A stretch of 35,954 nucleotides of DNA from Parachlamydiales bacterium (lineage in GTDB: Bacteria; Chlamydiota; Chlamydiia; Chlamydiales; SM23-39), in NCBI GenBank assembly GCA_016935395.1, contig JAFGQY010000016.1:1-35954 (forward strand). The letters are read 5' to 3'. Below the pieces are notes generated by a model. It searched no databases, was not told the origin of the DNA, and worked only from the letters and a program-made list of their open reading frames with translations. A program made the translations under genes and the position numbers. This document shows, piece by piece, positions 21,552 to 30,189 of this stretch (the stretch's first letter is position 1; every line of letters starts with the position of its first letter).

Positions 21552-23452
21552 TAATTAAAGTAAAAAAACTTTTGTTTTTTGGAATAAAAGATCAGGTGGA
21601 TATCTTTTTTTCAGCTGCACAAGAAAAGGGATTTATAGAGTTTATTGGACCATCTAAAAAAATTAAAATTTTATCCGACAATGTAAAAAATTATATCTTT
21701 GCTATAAAAATTTTAAAAAAACAACCAAATGTTAAACAACTAGATACTCCGGTTTCAACAAAAACCATTGTAAAAAAAGTTATTCATTTAAATGATTCTT
21801 TAGAAAGACTTTTTGAAGATAAAAGGCTTGTTGAAGCAGAAATAGCTAGAATTGCACCTTTTGGGGATTTTTCTTTAAATGAGTTAAAAAGCCTCGAAGA
21901 CAGTATTTTTAGATACTTTCAGTTCTTTGCAATAAAAAAATCTAAAAGGGAAAAAATTAAGCTTCCAGAAGAGCTTATCTACGTAAATAACGATCACGAT
22001 TTGGATTATTTTATATCAATCAATAAAGAGAAAAAAATATACCCTAAAATGATAGAAATCATTATCGATCAGCCTTTAAATGTCTTGAAAGAAAAAAAAG
22101 AGATTATTGAAAAACAGATTTTAAAAACTGAAAAAGAGATTAAGGAATTTGCAGTCTATTTAAATGCCATAAAACATAATCTTTTAAAAGAGTTTAATAT
22201 TTTTAATTTGGAAAAAGCGAAAAAAGAGGCTTCTTTTCCAATTGAAGACTCTCTTTTTTCTATCGAAGCTTGGGTGCCTGTAAATAAAATGAATGATTTG
22301 AAAATGTTTTTAAAAACTTTCAATATTGATTTTACTGAAATTAGAATTGAAAAAAAAGATAGAGTACCGACTTACATGCTTAATAAAAAAGCATCTAAAA
22401 TAGGGGAAGACCTTGTAAATATTTATGATGTTCCTTCCATAAAAGATAAAGATCCATCTTTGTGGGTTTTGAGTTTCTTTGCACTTTTCTTTGCAATAAT
22501 TGTTTCAGATGCAGGATATGGGCTTGTTTTTTTAGTTATAGCTTTAGCTTTAAGATTTATTTTTAAAAAGGTAAAACCTGTTATAGCTAGATTCTTTAAT
22601 CTTTTTTTAATAATTTCTATTGTAACCATTATTTGGGGAGCCTTGACTGGCTCATTTTTTGGATTTGGTGTTGATCCAAAAAGTTCTTTAGATAAATTAA
22701 CATTTATAAATTATCTGGCTGAAAAAAAGGCTGAATATCATTTAAAGCAAAAAGATGATGTTTATGATTCTTATAAAATAAAATATCCAAAACTGGCAGT
22801 TGCTAAAAGTGGAAAAGATTTTATCGAAACAGCTATAAAAAAAGATAATTCAAAAATAACATTCGAAGCGTTGGATACTTTTAAAAGCAATATCTTGATG
22901 GAATTTTCACTTATTTTAGGCATTATTCATATTTCTTTTTCTTTGATGAGATACTTTTTTAGAAATTGGCCTTCTGTTGGATGGGTAGTTTTTATGATTG
23001 GAGGCTATCTTTTTTTTCCAAAAATTTTAAATGCTACAACGATTTTAAATTTTTTAAATATAATGGATAAACCTTCAGCATATCAATATGGTGAAATACT
23101 TATTTTTGCAGGAATTGCCATTTCTTTAATATTAGCAGTTTTACAAAAGAAAATTATGGGGATTTTAGAAATTACTATTGTAGTTCAAGTCTTTGCCGAT
23201 GTTTTATCTTATCTTCGTTTATATGCTCTGGGTCTTGCCGGAATGATTATGGCAACGACTTTTAATGATATCGGATCAAGTATGGGACTTTCATTTGGTT
23301 TTATTATTATAATTTTTGGCCATTTAATAAATATAACACTTAACACAATGAGTGGGATAATTCATGGTCTGCGTTTGAATTTTATTGAATGGTATCACTA
23401 TTCATTTGAAGGTGACGGAAAATTGTTTGATCCTTTAAGATTACTAAAATAA
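21548..23452 (+). CDS. atpI: V-type ATP synthase subunit I
   Basis: 634 aa; cytoplasmic N-half, then TM half with SDAGYGLVFLVIALALRF, LSYLRLYALGLAGMIMA, LRLNFIEWYHYSFEGDGKLFDPL. Confidence 0.96.
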   Translation: MIIKVKKLLFFGIKDQVDIFFSAAQEKGFIEFIGPSKKIKILSDNVKNYIFAIKILKKQPNVKQLDTPVSTKTIVKKVIHLNDSLERLFEDKRLVEAEIARIAPFGDFSLNELKSLEDSIFRYFQFFAIKKSKREKIKLPEELIYVNNDHDLDYFISINKEKKIYPKMIEIIIDQPLNVLKEKKEIIEKQILKTEKEIKEFAVYLNAIKHNLLKEFNIFNLEKAKKEASFPIEDSLFSIEAWVPVNKMNDLKMFLKTFNIDFTEIRIEKKDRVPTYMLNKKASKIGEDLVNIYDVPSIKDKDPSLWVLSFFALFFAIIVSDAGYGLVFLVIALALRFIFKKVKPVIARFFNLFLIISIVTIIWGALTGSFFGFGVDPKSSLDKLTFINYLAEKKAEYHLKQKDDVYDSYKIKYPKLAVAKSGKDFIETAIKKDNSKITFEALDTFKSNILMEFSLILGIIHISFSLMRYFFRNWPSVGWVVFMIGGYLFFPKILNATTILNFLNIMDKPSAYQYGEILIFAGIAISLILAVLQKKIMGILEITIVVQVFADVLSYLRLYALGLAGMIMATTFNDIGSSMGLSFGFIIIIFGHLINITLNTMSGIIHGLRLNFIEWYHYSFEGDGKLFDPLRLLK

Positions 23453-23472
23453 AAAAAAAGTTTGAGGTTTTT

Positions 23473-23895
23473 ATGGATTTTAATATGTTTGGTCCCGGGA
23501 TTGTTTTAGGACTTGGCTGTTTGGGTAGCTCTATTGGTTGCGGAATTGCCGGAATGGCATCACATGGCGTTATGACACATACTGATGAAGGACATGGTAA
23601 ATTTATTGGTCTATCAGCTATGCCGGCTTCTCAATCAATCTATGGTTTTGTATTGATGATTTTAATGAAAAATTCTATTTTAGCAGGAACTGTTTCTGCG
23701 ATGTCTGCTATTGGTATTGCACTATTTGCTGGCCTTGCAATTATGATATCATCAATTTATCAGGGGAAAGCTGCAGCTACTGCAATACAAGCTTCAGCAA
23801 AACAGCCGGCTATTTTTGGAAAATGTGCAGCGGCACTTGGTATTATTGAGTCGTTTGCTCTATTTGCATTTGTTTTTGCTATTTTACTTTTATAG
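23473..23895 (+). CDS. atpK: V-type ATP synthase subunit K (proteolipid)
   Basis: 140 aa, four hydrophobic helices, GPGIVLGLGCLGSSIGCGIAG, PASQSIYGFVLMI. Confidence 0.95.
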   Translation: MDFNMFGPGIVLGLGCLGSSIGCGIAGMASHGVMTHTDEGHGKFIGLSAMPASQSIYGFVLMILMKNSILAGTVSAMSAIGIALFAGLAIMISSIYQGKAAATAIQASAKQPAIFGKCAAALGIIESFALFAFVFAILLL

Positions 23896-23901
23896 TATTT
23901 T

Positions 23902-25287
23902 ATGAGAAAAGAAACTGATACGCTGGGTGATGTTAATATTGATTCAAAAAATCTTTGGGGAGCTCAAACCCAAAGAAGTTTTTTGAATTTTTCAATTGGA
24001 CATGAAAAGATTCCAATGGAAGTGATTTATGCTTTAGCTATGGTGAAAAAAGCATCTGCTATTGCAAATTATAAACTTAAACTTCTATCTAAAGAGAAAA
24101 AAGATCTTATAGTAATAATTGTAGAAGAGATTTTATCTAAAAAACATGATGAGCAATTTCCATTATATGTTTGGCAGACAGGATCCGGCACTCATACAAA
24201 CATGAATCTTAATGAAGTAATTTCAAATATTGCATCAAAAAAAACTAAAAATAAAATCGGATCAAAAATACCTCTGAATCCTAATGATGATGTTAATATG
24301 GGTCAGTCTTCTAACGACGTATTCCCAATAGCATCAAATATAGCTTCTTATTCACTTGTAGAAAAAGAGTTAATACCTAACTTGGAAAAATTAAAAGAAG
24401 GGTTTGAAGCCAAGGTTATTGAGTTTAGTGATATCATTAAAGTTGGAAGAACTCATTTGATGGACGCTGTTCCATTAACATTATCTCAAGAATTTTCAGC
24501 TTACCTGCAGAGCATAAAAGAGAATATGTCAAATATAAAAAAGGCCAAAGAATATCTTTTGTATTTGCCCCTTGGAGCAACAGCTGTAGGAACCGGACTT
24601 AATGCCCATGAAGACTTTGCAAAATTATCACTTATAGAGCTTTGTAAAATGACGGGGATTGATTTTAAACTTTCTAAAAACAACTTTCATTCTCTAGCTT
24701 TTGCAGACTCTTTACTATTTTTTCATTCAACCTTGAAAAATTTAGCGGTCTCTTTTTATAAAATAGCAGCGGATATTTCTTTGTCGGCTTCCGGTCCAAA
24801 TTGTGGTATTTCTGAGCTTATATTGCCCGCAAATGAACCCGGATCGTCTATTATGCCGGGCAAAGTAAATCCGACGCAATTAGAAGCCATGAAAATGATT
24901 TCTATGCAGGTTATTTCAAATGATAGTGGTATAACACTATCTTCTATGAGTTCAAATTTTCAGTTAAATACAGCAAGACCTTTGATTATTTTTAATGCAC
25001 TTCAATCTATTCATCTTTTAAGCGATATATCAAAAAACTTTTTAACTCTATGCTTAAATGACATTAAACCAAATATGGAAGTTATTAATAGACATCTGGA
25101 TAAAAATTTAATGATTGCTACAGCTCTTAATCAAAAAATCGGATATGAAAAAACAGCCAAAATTGTTCAAAAGGCTCAAAAAGAAAATATTTCACTAAAA
25201 AAGGCTGCAAAAGAGCTTGATTTTATTAATGAAATGGATTTTGATGAAATAATTAATTTAAAAAAAATGGTTAAACCTCATGGATAA
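23902..25287 (+). CDS. fumC: fumarate hydratase class II
   Basis: ETDTLGDVNIDSKNLWGAQTQRS, GSGTHTNMNLNEV, GRTHLMDAVPLTLSQEFSAY, GSSIMPGKVNPTQ. Confidence 0.97.
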   Translation: MRKETDTLGDVNIDSKNLWGAQTQRSFLNFSIGHEKIPMEVIYALAMVKKASAIANYKLKLLSKEKKDLIVIIVEEILSKKHDEQFPLYVWQTGSGTHTNMNLNEVISNIASKKTKNKIGSKIPLNPNDDVNMGQSSNDVFPIASNIASYSLVEKELIPNLEKLKEGFEAKVIEFSDIIKVGRTHLMDAVPLTLSQEFSAYLQSIKENMSNIKKAKEYLLYLPLGATAVGTGLNAHEDFAKLSLIELCKMTGIDFKLSKNNFHSLAFADSLLFFHSTLKNLAVSFYKIAADISLSASGPNCGISELILPANEPGSSIMPGKVNPTQLEAMKMISMQVISNDSGITLSSMSSNFQLNTARPLIIFNALQSIHLLSDISKNFLTLCLNDIKPNMEVINRHLDKNLMIATALNQKIGYEKTAKIVQKAQKENISLKKAAKELDFINEMDFDEIINLKKMVKPHG

Positions 25288-25927
25288 AATTGCTAAATTT
25301 ATTGATCATACTCTTTTGAAAAAAGATTTAAAAAAAGAAGATATCAAAAAACTTTGCGAAGAAGCTATTAAATATGGATTTAAAGGTGTTTGTATTTATC
25401 CGGAATATTTAAAAATTGCAAAACAGTATTTAAACGAAAAAGGGCCAATTTTAATAAGCGTTGTAGATTTTCCGACAGGTGATAAATCTCCCGATGAAAA
25501 AGCTATTGAAGCTAAAAAAGTAAAAGATGATGGGGCTGAGGAAATTGATATGGTGATTGATGTTTTAGCTTTAAAAGATAAAAACTATAAAAAGGTTTTT
25601 GAAGGCATTTCAAAAGTTGTAAAAGCTGTAAGTCCGATTCCTGTAAAAGTTATTATCGAAACCTGTTATTTGAACTATAATGAAAAAGTTATTGCTGCAA
25701 CTTTATCAAAACTGGCCGGTGCTAAATTTGTAAAAACTTCTACCGGATTTGCTAAATCAGGTGCAACTTCCCAAGATGTTTTTCTACTAAAACAGGTAGT
25801 AGGTGATGATGTTGAAGTAAAAGCATCAGGCGGCATTAAAAATTTTGAAGATGCAAATATGATGATTCAGGCAGGAGCTACAAGGCTCGGCACTTCATGT
25901 TCTGTAAAAATTATCTCTGAAAAATAA
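25280..25927 (+). CDS. deoC: deoxyribose-phosphate aldolase
   Basis: IDHTLLKKD, PVKVIIETCYLN, GAKFVKTSTGFAKSGATSQDV, VKASGGIKN; 8-nt overlap with fumC. Confidence 0.96.
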   Translation: MDKIAKFIDHTLLKKDLKKEDIKKLCEEAIKYGFKGVCIYPEYLKIAKQYLNEKGPILISVVDFPTGDKSPDEKAIEAKKVKDDGAEEIDMVIDVLALKDKNYKKVFEGISKVVKAVSPIPVKVIIETCYLNYNEKVIAATLSKLAGAKFVKTSTGFAKSGATSQDVFLLKQVVGDDVEVKASGGIKNFEDANMMIQAGATRLGTSCSVKIISEK

Positions 25928-25937
25928 AAAAATATTC

Positions 25938-25972
25938 ATATAAATTATAATTTTTTTTATTATAATTTATAT
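25938..25972. terminator. hairpin after the atp-fumC-deoC transcription unit
   Basis: Perfect 14-bp inverted repeat ATATAAATTATAAT-TTTTTTT-ATTATAATTTATAT; all A/T, no 3' poly-T tail. Confidence 0.5.
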
Positions 25973-25985
25973 CTCAAACATATTT

Positions 25986-26014
25986 TTGAGTGTGTTTTCC
26001 CATAAAAATATAAT
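25986..26014 (+). promoter_or_regulatory. putative promoter of the 96-aa ORF (TTGAGT-17 bp-TATAAT)
   Basis: TTGAGT 25986-25991, TATAAT 26009-26014, 17-bp spacer, AGGAG before the ATG at 26037. Confidence 0.65.
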
Positions 26015-26036
26015 AAAAGTAATTAGGAGAAATAAA

Positions 26037-26327
26037 ATGAATGGTATTCAAAGAGTATATATTCCTCAAGAACATGTTAAAGAGTTTGATTTAGCAATAA
26101 AAGGAAGTGATAAAGAAGTTGGCATTTTCGAAAAAGATGACGGGAAAGTTTTTTTTGTTTCTAAAGTATTTATCCATTCTGATTTTTATGGTCCATATCA
26201 AATAACTCATGTCTGTTCATTTCCACCTGAAATCAGGAGTGTCACTTCTTCAACACAATTATTTGTAGATTTTTCACACAATCCACCAAAAATTTTTAAA
26301 AAACCATCATCGTGCTCAATTTTATAA
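26037..26327 (+). CDS. small hypothetical protein ending in the CaaX-like motif CSIL
   Basis: 96 aa from ATG 26037 (AGGAG upstream); C-terminus KIFKKPSSCSIL*. The supplied TTG start at 25986 coincides with the likely -35 and is not preferred. Confidence 0.75.
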   Translation: MNGIQRVYIPQEHVKEFDLAIKGSDKEVGIFEKDDGKVFFVSKVFIHSDFYGPYQITHVCSFPPEIRSVTSSTQLFVDFSHNPPKIFKKPSSCSIL

Positions 26328-26355
26328 ATTGATTTTTATTTATATAAATCAACTT

Positions 26356-26398
26356 CTTGATAAAAACTTATTTTTAAACTAAAAGTAATATTTATTAG
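26356..26398 (+). promoter_or_regulatory. 43-bp element copy 1, upstream of radical SAM gene 1
   Basis: CTTGATAAAAACTTATTTTTAAACTAAAAGTAATATTTATTAG; 39/43 identical by eye to 28259-28301. Confidence 0.7.
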
Positions 26399-26406
26399 GA
26401 CGTTGT

Positions 26407-27279
26407 ATGAGTTTATTAAATTTTTTTGAAGTTCGAATTGAAAATACTAATGCATGTTTTTATAAATGTAAAATGTGTCCCCGTGAAAAGCTCAATCGCA
26501 AAATTGGAGTAATGTCTAAAGATGATTTTATTGTGATTATGAAAAGGTTAAAAGACTTTAATGGAAGTTTTCATTTACATGGGTTTGGAGAGCCACTACT
26601 TGATAGAGGATTGATAGAAAAAGTTAAAATAGCAAAAAAGTTTCATCCAAAATCCAGTGTAGGTCTTATCTCAACCTTAGGTGTTAAAGTAGAAAAAGAG
26701 TATTTCCAAAAACTTATTCTAGCCGGATTAGATGCAATTATTATTAGTATTTATGGGTTTAGTGATAAAACCTATAAGAAAATACATAATTTTGATGGAT
26801 TTTCTTTAGCTAAAAAAAATATGACTTTTTTATCCAATGCAATGAAAAAATTAAAAAAGGGATCTTGTGAAATAACCATTAAAATTCCTGACTTTTTGTC
26901 TTCTCAAGTTGCTTTAGAAGAAAGTATTGAAGGAATTGAAACATTTTTATCATGGAGTGAAAATTTAAATTTTAATATTAGACCCAGGTCTTATGTGCAT
27001 AATTATGGAAATGGCAGATCATACAATCCAAGTCAAACTGATAAAATTTGTCCTGTTGTTGAGGGCAAAAGAGGGCAGATATTAAATATAGATAAGGATT
27101 TAAATGTTATTCCATGCTGCTATGACTTTAATTCCACTATTAAATTTGGCAATTTAAAAAAACAGACTCTGCAAGAGATTTTTTCAAGCGAAGAGTATTT
27201 TAATTTTATTTTAGCTCATCAAACAGATAATCTGTCGTCCTATGTTGTCTGTCAAAACTGTGAAAAACTGGACTATTAA
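26407..27279 (+). CDS. radical SAM protein with SPASM/twitch-like C-terminus, paralog 1
   Basis: CFYKCKMC (CxxxCxxC), HLHGFGEPLLDRG, C-terminal Cys set ICPV / VIPCCYDFNS / VCQNC. Confidence 0.9.
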   Translation: MSLLNFFEVRIENTNACFYKCKMCPREKLNRKIGVMSKDDFIVIMKRLKDFNGSFHLHGFGEPLLDRGLIEKVKIAKKFHPKSSVGLISTLGVKVEKEYFQKLILAGLDAIIISIYGFSDKTYKKIHNFDGFSLAKKNMTFLSNAMKKLKKGSCEITIKIPDFLSSQVALEESIEGIETFLSWSENLNFNIRPRSYVHNYGNGRSYNPSQTDKICPVVEGKRGQILNIDKDLNVIPCCYDFNSTIKFGNLKKQTLQEIFSSEEYFNFILAHQTDNLSSYVVCQNCEKLDY

Positions 27280-27293
27280 TATTGGAATAATAT

Positions 27294-28166
27294 ATGAGTT
27301 TTTTGAAAAATTTTAAAGAAGTTCGGATAGAAAACACCAATGCCTGTCATTATAAATGCATAATGTGTCCTCGAGAAAAACTCATGAGAAAAATAGGTAT
27401 TATGAAAAATGAGGATTTTTTGCTGGTAATGAAAAGACTAAAAGGCTTTGAGGGGGTTTTTCATTTACACGGGTTTGGAGAGCCGCTACTTGATAGAGGT
27501 CTATTAGAAAAAGTTAAACTTGCAAAAAAATATTATCCCGGATCTAAATCGGCAATTATCACAACTTTAGGTGTTAAAATTGAAAATGATTATTTCGAAA
27601 AATTAATTAAATCAGGCCTTGATACACTTACAGTTAGCATTTATGGGTTTACTAAAAAAAACTATCAGCAAGTTCATAAATTTGATGGTTTAAATCTTGT
27701 TAAAAAAAATTTACTTAAACTTTCAAATGCTATGAAAAATAAAAAAGGAGATTTTCATGCAAACATCAAAATTCCGGGACCTACAAATTATCCGTTGATT
27801 ACTGATGAAAATCTTGAAGGTATAAAATCTTTTATAGATTGGTGTGAAAATACTGGTTTCAAAATAAAAACCTGGCCCTATGTGCATAATTATGGAATAG
27901 GCAGATCCTATAATTTAGATCAAAACAAAAAGGTTTGCCCTGTAATTGATGGAGCTAGAAAACAGATATTGAATATTACCTGGGATTTAAATGTTGTTCC
28001 TTGTCATTTTGATTTTAATTCTTCTATAAAAATCGGTAATCTAAGAGATAAAAATTTAGAAGAAATTTTTAAAAGTGAAAAATATTTTGATTTTGTTTTA
28101 GCTCATAAAACTAATAATTTTTCTTCCTTTTTAGTTTGTCAAAACTGCGAAAAACTGGAATATTAA
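27294..28166 (+). CDS. radical SAM protein with SPASM/twitch-like C-terminus, paralog 2
   Basis: CHYKCIMC (CxxxCxxC), HLHGFGEPLLDRG, VCPV / VVPCHFDFNS / VCQNC; same length (290 aa) and alignable throughout with paralog 1. Confidence 0.9.
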   Translation: MSFLKNFKEVRIENTNACHYKCIMCPREKLMRKIGIMKNEDFLLVMKRLKGFEGVFHLHGFGEPLLDRGLLEKVKLAKKYYPGSKSAIITTLGVKIENDYFEKLIKSGLDTLTVSIYGFTKKNYQQVHKFDGLNLVKKNLLKLSNAMKNKKGDFHANIKIPGPTNYPLITDENLEGIKSFIDWCENTGFKIKTWPYVHNYGIGRSYNLDQNKKVCPVIDGARKQILNITWDLNVVPCHFDFNSSIKIGNLRDKNLEEIFKSEKYFDFVLAHKTNNFSSFLVCQNCEKLEY

Positions 28167-28258
28167 AAATAGTATCTTTTCATAATAATATTTCAATAAG
28201 ACCTTAAAATTTTTTAAACAAAGCTTTTTCAAAATACGTCAGTGTAAATGCATAACAT

Positions 28259-28301
28259 CTTGATAAAAACTTTTTTTTGAACTAAAAGTATTATTTAATA
28301 G
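28259..28301 (+). promoter_or_regulatory. 43-bp element copy 2, upstream of the MFS transporter gene
   Basis: CTTGATAAAAACTTTTTTTTGAACTAAAAGTATTATTTAATAG; near-identical to copy 1. Confidence 0.7.
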
Positions 28302-28328
28302 AATTAATTTTTATAAGGAAAAATTTTT

Positions 28329-29579
28329 ATGAAAAATCTTAAAGGATGGATTATTACTTTAGTTGGAGCTCTTTTCTTTTTTTATGCTTTTTTTCAGGCA
28401 AATATAATGACATCGATAAATGGTGAGCTTTCAAAATACTTTGGAGTATCCTCTGCACAAATTGGACTTTTATCAGCCTCTTTTTTCTATGCTAATATTA
28501 TTTTTATAATACCCGCAGGTCTTATTTTAGATAGATTTTCAATAAAAATGCTTATGGGAATTAATATCTTAATAGCAATAGCAGGCAGTTTGATATTTGC
28601 TTTTTCTGAAACAATTTTTATGGCATCAATCGGTAGATTTTTAACAGGTATTATGATGTCTTTTGGATTGATTATATGTTTGAAATTAGCGAGCGTTTGG
28701 CTGCCCTCTCACAGAATGGCTCTGGCTTCATCTTTAATTGTCACAATAGGAATGATAGGAGGCGTTGTATCTCAAGCTCCAATAGCTTATTTAGTAAGAC
28801 TTTTAGGATGGCAGGGAGCCGTATTAGTAGGATCTATATTTGGACTTTCAATAGGTATTGTGCTTTGGTTTATTGTAAAAGATCCTAAAAATAGAGTGAG
28901 TGAAATTGAAAAAACGCAAAAAATGCCGATTTTAAAAAGCCTTTATTTGGTTTTCAAAGAACCTCAAAATTGGTTTTGCGGTCTGTTTACCTGCTTTTTG
29001 AACCTTCCTGTTGCAATTTTAGGAGCTTTATTTGGTATTAGCTATGTTATGCATGTTTATGAATTTACTCTTATTCAATCTGCTTCCATCACATCAATGA
29101 TATTTTTCGGAATGATCTTCGGCTCTCCTTTTTTTGGATGGTTTTCTGATTATTTAAGACTGAGAAAAGTTCCTATGATAATAGGAGCTTTGCTTTGTTT
29201 AATTTTTATGTTAATTGCCATTTACGTTCAAACTTTAGGGTTTGCTTCACTTCATGTTTTGTTTTTCTTAATAGGATTTACATCAGCTGCGCAGGTTTTA
29301 GGATATCCTGTAATATCCGAGAGCAATCCATCTCAAATAACCGGTAGCGCTCTAAGTTTGGCTTCATTTCTAATAATGGGACTTGGATATGGTCTTGGCC
29401 TTCCTTTTATCGGAAAGCTATTGGATTCACTTTGGGATGGGAAAATAGTTTCAGGTATTCATACTTATTCTGTTCAATCTTATCAAAAAGCCTTTTTGAC
29501 GATTCCGATTGGTATTTTGATAAGCATTTTTATGATATTTTTTATGAAAGAAACAAAATGTAAACCTTTAATTAAATAA
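28329..29579 (+). CDS. MFS transporter
   Basis: 416 aa, about 12 hydrophobic segments, PAGLILDRFSIKMLMG and GWFSDYLRLRK loops typical of MFS. Confidence 0.93.
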   Translation: MKNLKGWIITLVGALFFFYAFFQANIMTSINGELSKYFGVSSAQIGLLSASFFYANIIFIIPAGLILDRFSIKMLMGINILIAIAGSLIFAFSETIFMASIGRFLTGIMMSFGLIICLKLASVWLPSHRMALASSLIVTIGMIGGVVSQAPIAYLVRLLGWQGAVLVGSIFGLSIGIVLWFIVKDPKNRVSEIEKTQKMPILKSLYLVFKEPQNWFCGLFTCFLNLPVAILGALFGISYVMHVYEFTLIQSASITSMIFFGMIFGSPFFGWFSDYLRLRKVPMIIGALLCLIFMLIAIYVQTLGFASLHVLFFLIGFTSAAQVLGYPVISESNPSQITGSALSLASFLIMGLGYGLGLPFIGKLLDSLWDGKIVSGIHTYSVQSYQKAFLTIPIGILISIFMIFFMKETKCKPLIK

Positions 29580-29615
29580 CCAAAAAAATAATTTTTTTAA
29601 AAAAAATCGAGTTGG

Positions 29616-30116
29616 TTAAGTGTTTATTGTAAGTCCAATTTTTGTAAGCAAAAATCTTATAACAAGCATTGGATGCAAAAACAGGTTTTTTATAAGAGAA
29701 AAATAATTTACTGATGTAAGTTTTCTAATAATTAGCTTTTTGTCATTTCTATAACCATCTTCTATCCACTCAGGATAAGGTGGAGGAATAAGCTTTGGGA
29801 GATTTTCAATATCAAAAAATTTTACATCTTTTGTTTCATCAGAAATACTAGCTTCACCGGATAATATCTCACATTCATATAGATGTGTATATTTAGAGAG
29901 TTTGTTAATTGGAATGTATTCACCAATTTTTTTTAAAATTTTAACTTTATAACCGGTCTCTTCAAAAATCTCTCTTATAATGGCAGTTTCAAGAGATTCA
30001 TTTTCTTCAACTCCACCGCCGGGAAGCACCCAAACGGGGACGTCTCTTCTTTTTACAAGAAGAGTTTTTTTTCTATCGTTTGAGAAAATAACTGCTGTAA
30101 CTGATTGCTCTTTCAT
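29616..30116 (-). CDS. Nudix hydrolase
   Basis: Nudix box GGGVEENESLETAIIREIFEETGY; ATG at 30116 (MKEQSVTAV) preferred over the supplied upstream start. Confidence 0.9.
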   Translation of the reverse strand: MKEQSVTAVIFSNDRKKTLLVKRRDVPVWVLPGGGVEENESLETAIIREIFEETGYKVKILKKIGEYIPINKLSKYTHLYECEILSGEASISDETKDVKFFDIENLPKLIPPPYPEWIEDGYRNDKKLIIRKLTSVNYFSLIKNLFLHPMLVIRFLLTKIGLTINT

Positions 30117-30189
30117 ATTGAAAAAATTGATATTTGTTTTAAAAAGTGCTATTTTATTATTTTTAAATATTTTCAAAAAGGTAAAACCT

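Noticed and set aside
17248-24683. Minus-strand ORFs within the V-ATPase operon and fumC (e.g. 19001-19342, 19762-19971, 21275-21508, 22423-22629, 24501-24683)
   Set aside because: All fully nested antisense to well-supported CDSs
25986-26036. N-terminal extension MSVFSHKNIIKVIRRNK of the 96-aa ORF from a TTG start
   Set aside because: The TTG overlaps the likely -35 and the -10 follows; an AGGAG-preceded ATG at 26037 is better
28676-28888. 70-aa plus ORF inside the MFS gene
   Set aside because: Out-of-frame ORF nested in a clear 12-TM transporter gene
29577-29618. TAACCAA...TTGGTTA inverted repeat between the convergent MFS and Nudix genes
   Set aside because: Only a 7-bp stem with a long A/T loop; possible terminator but too weak to list as a feature
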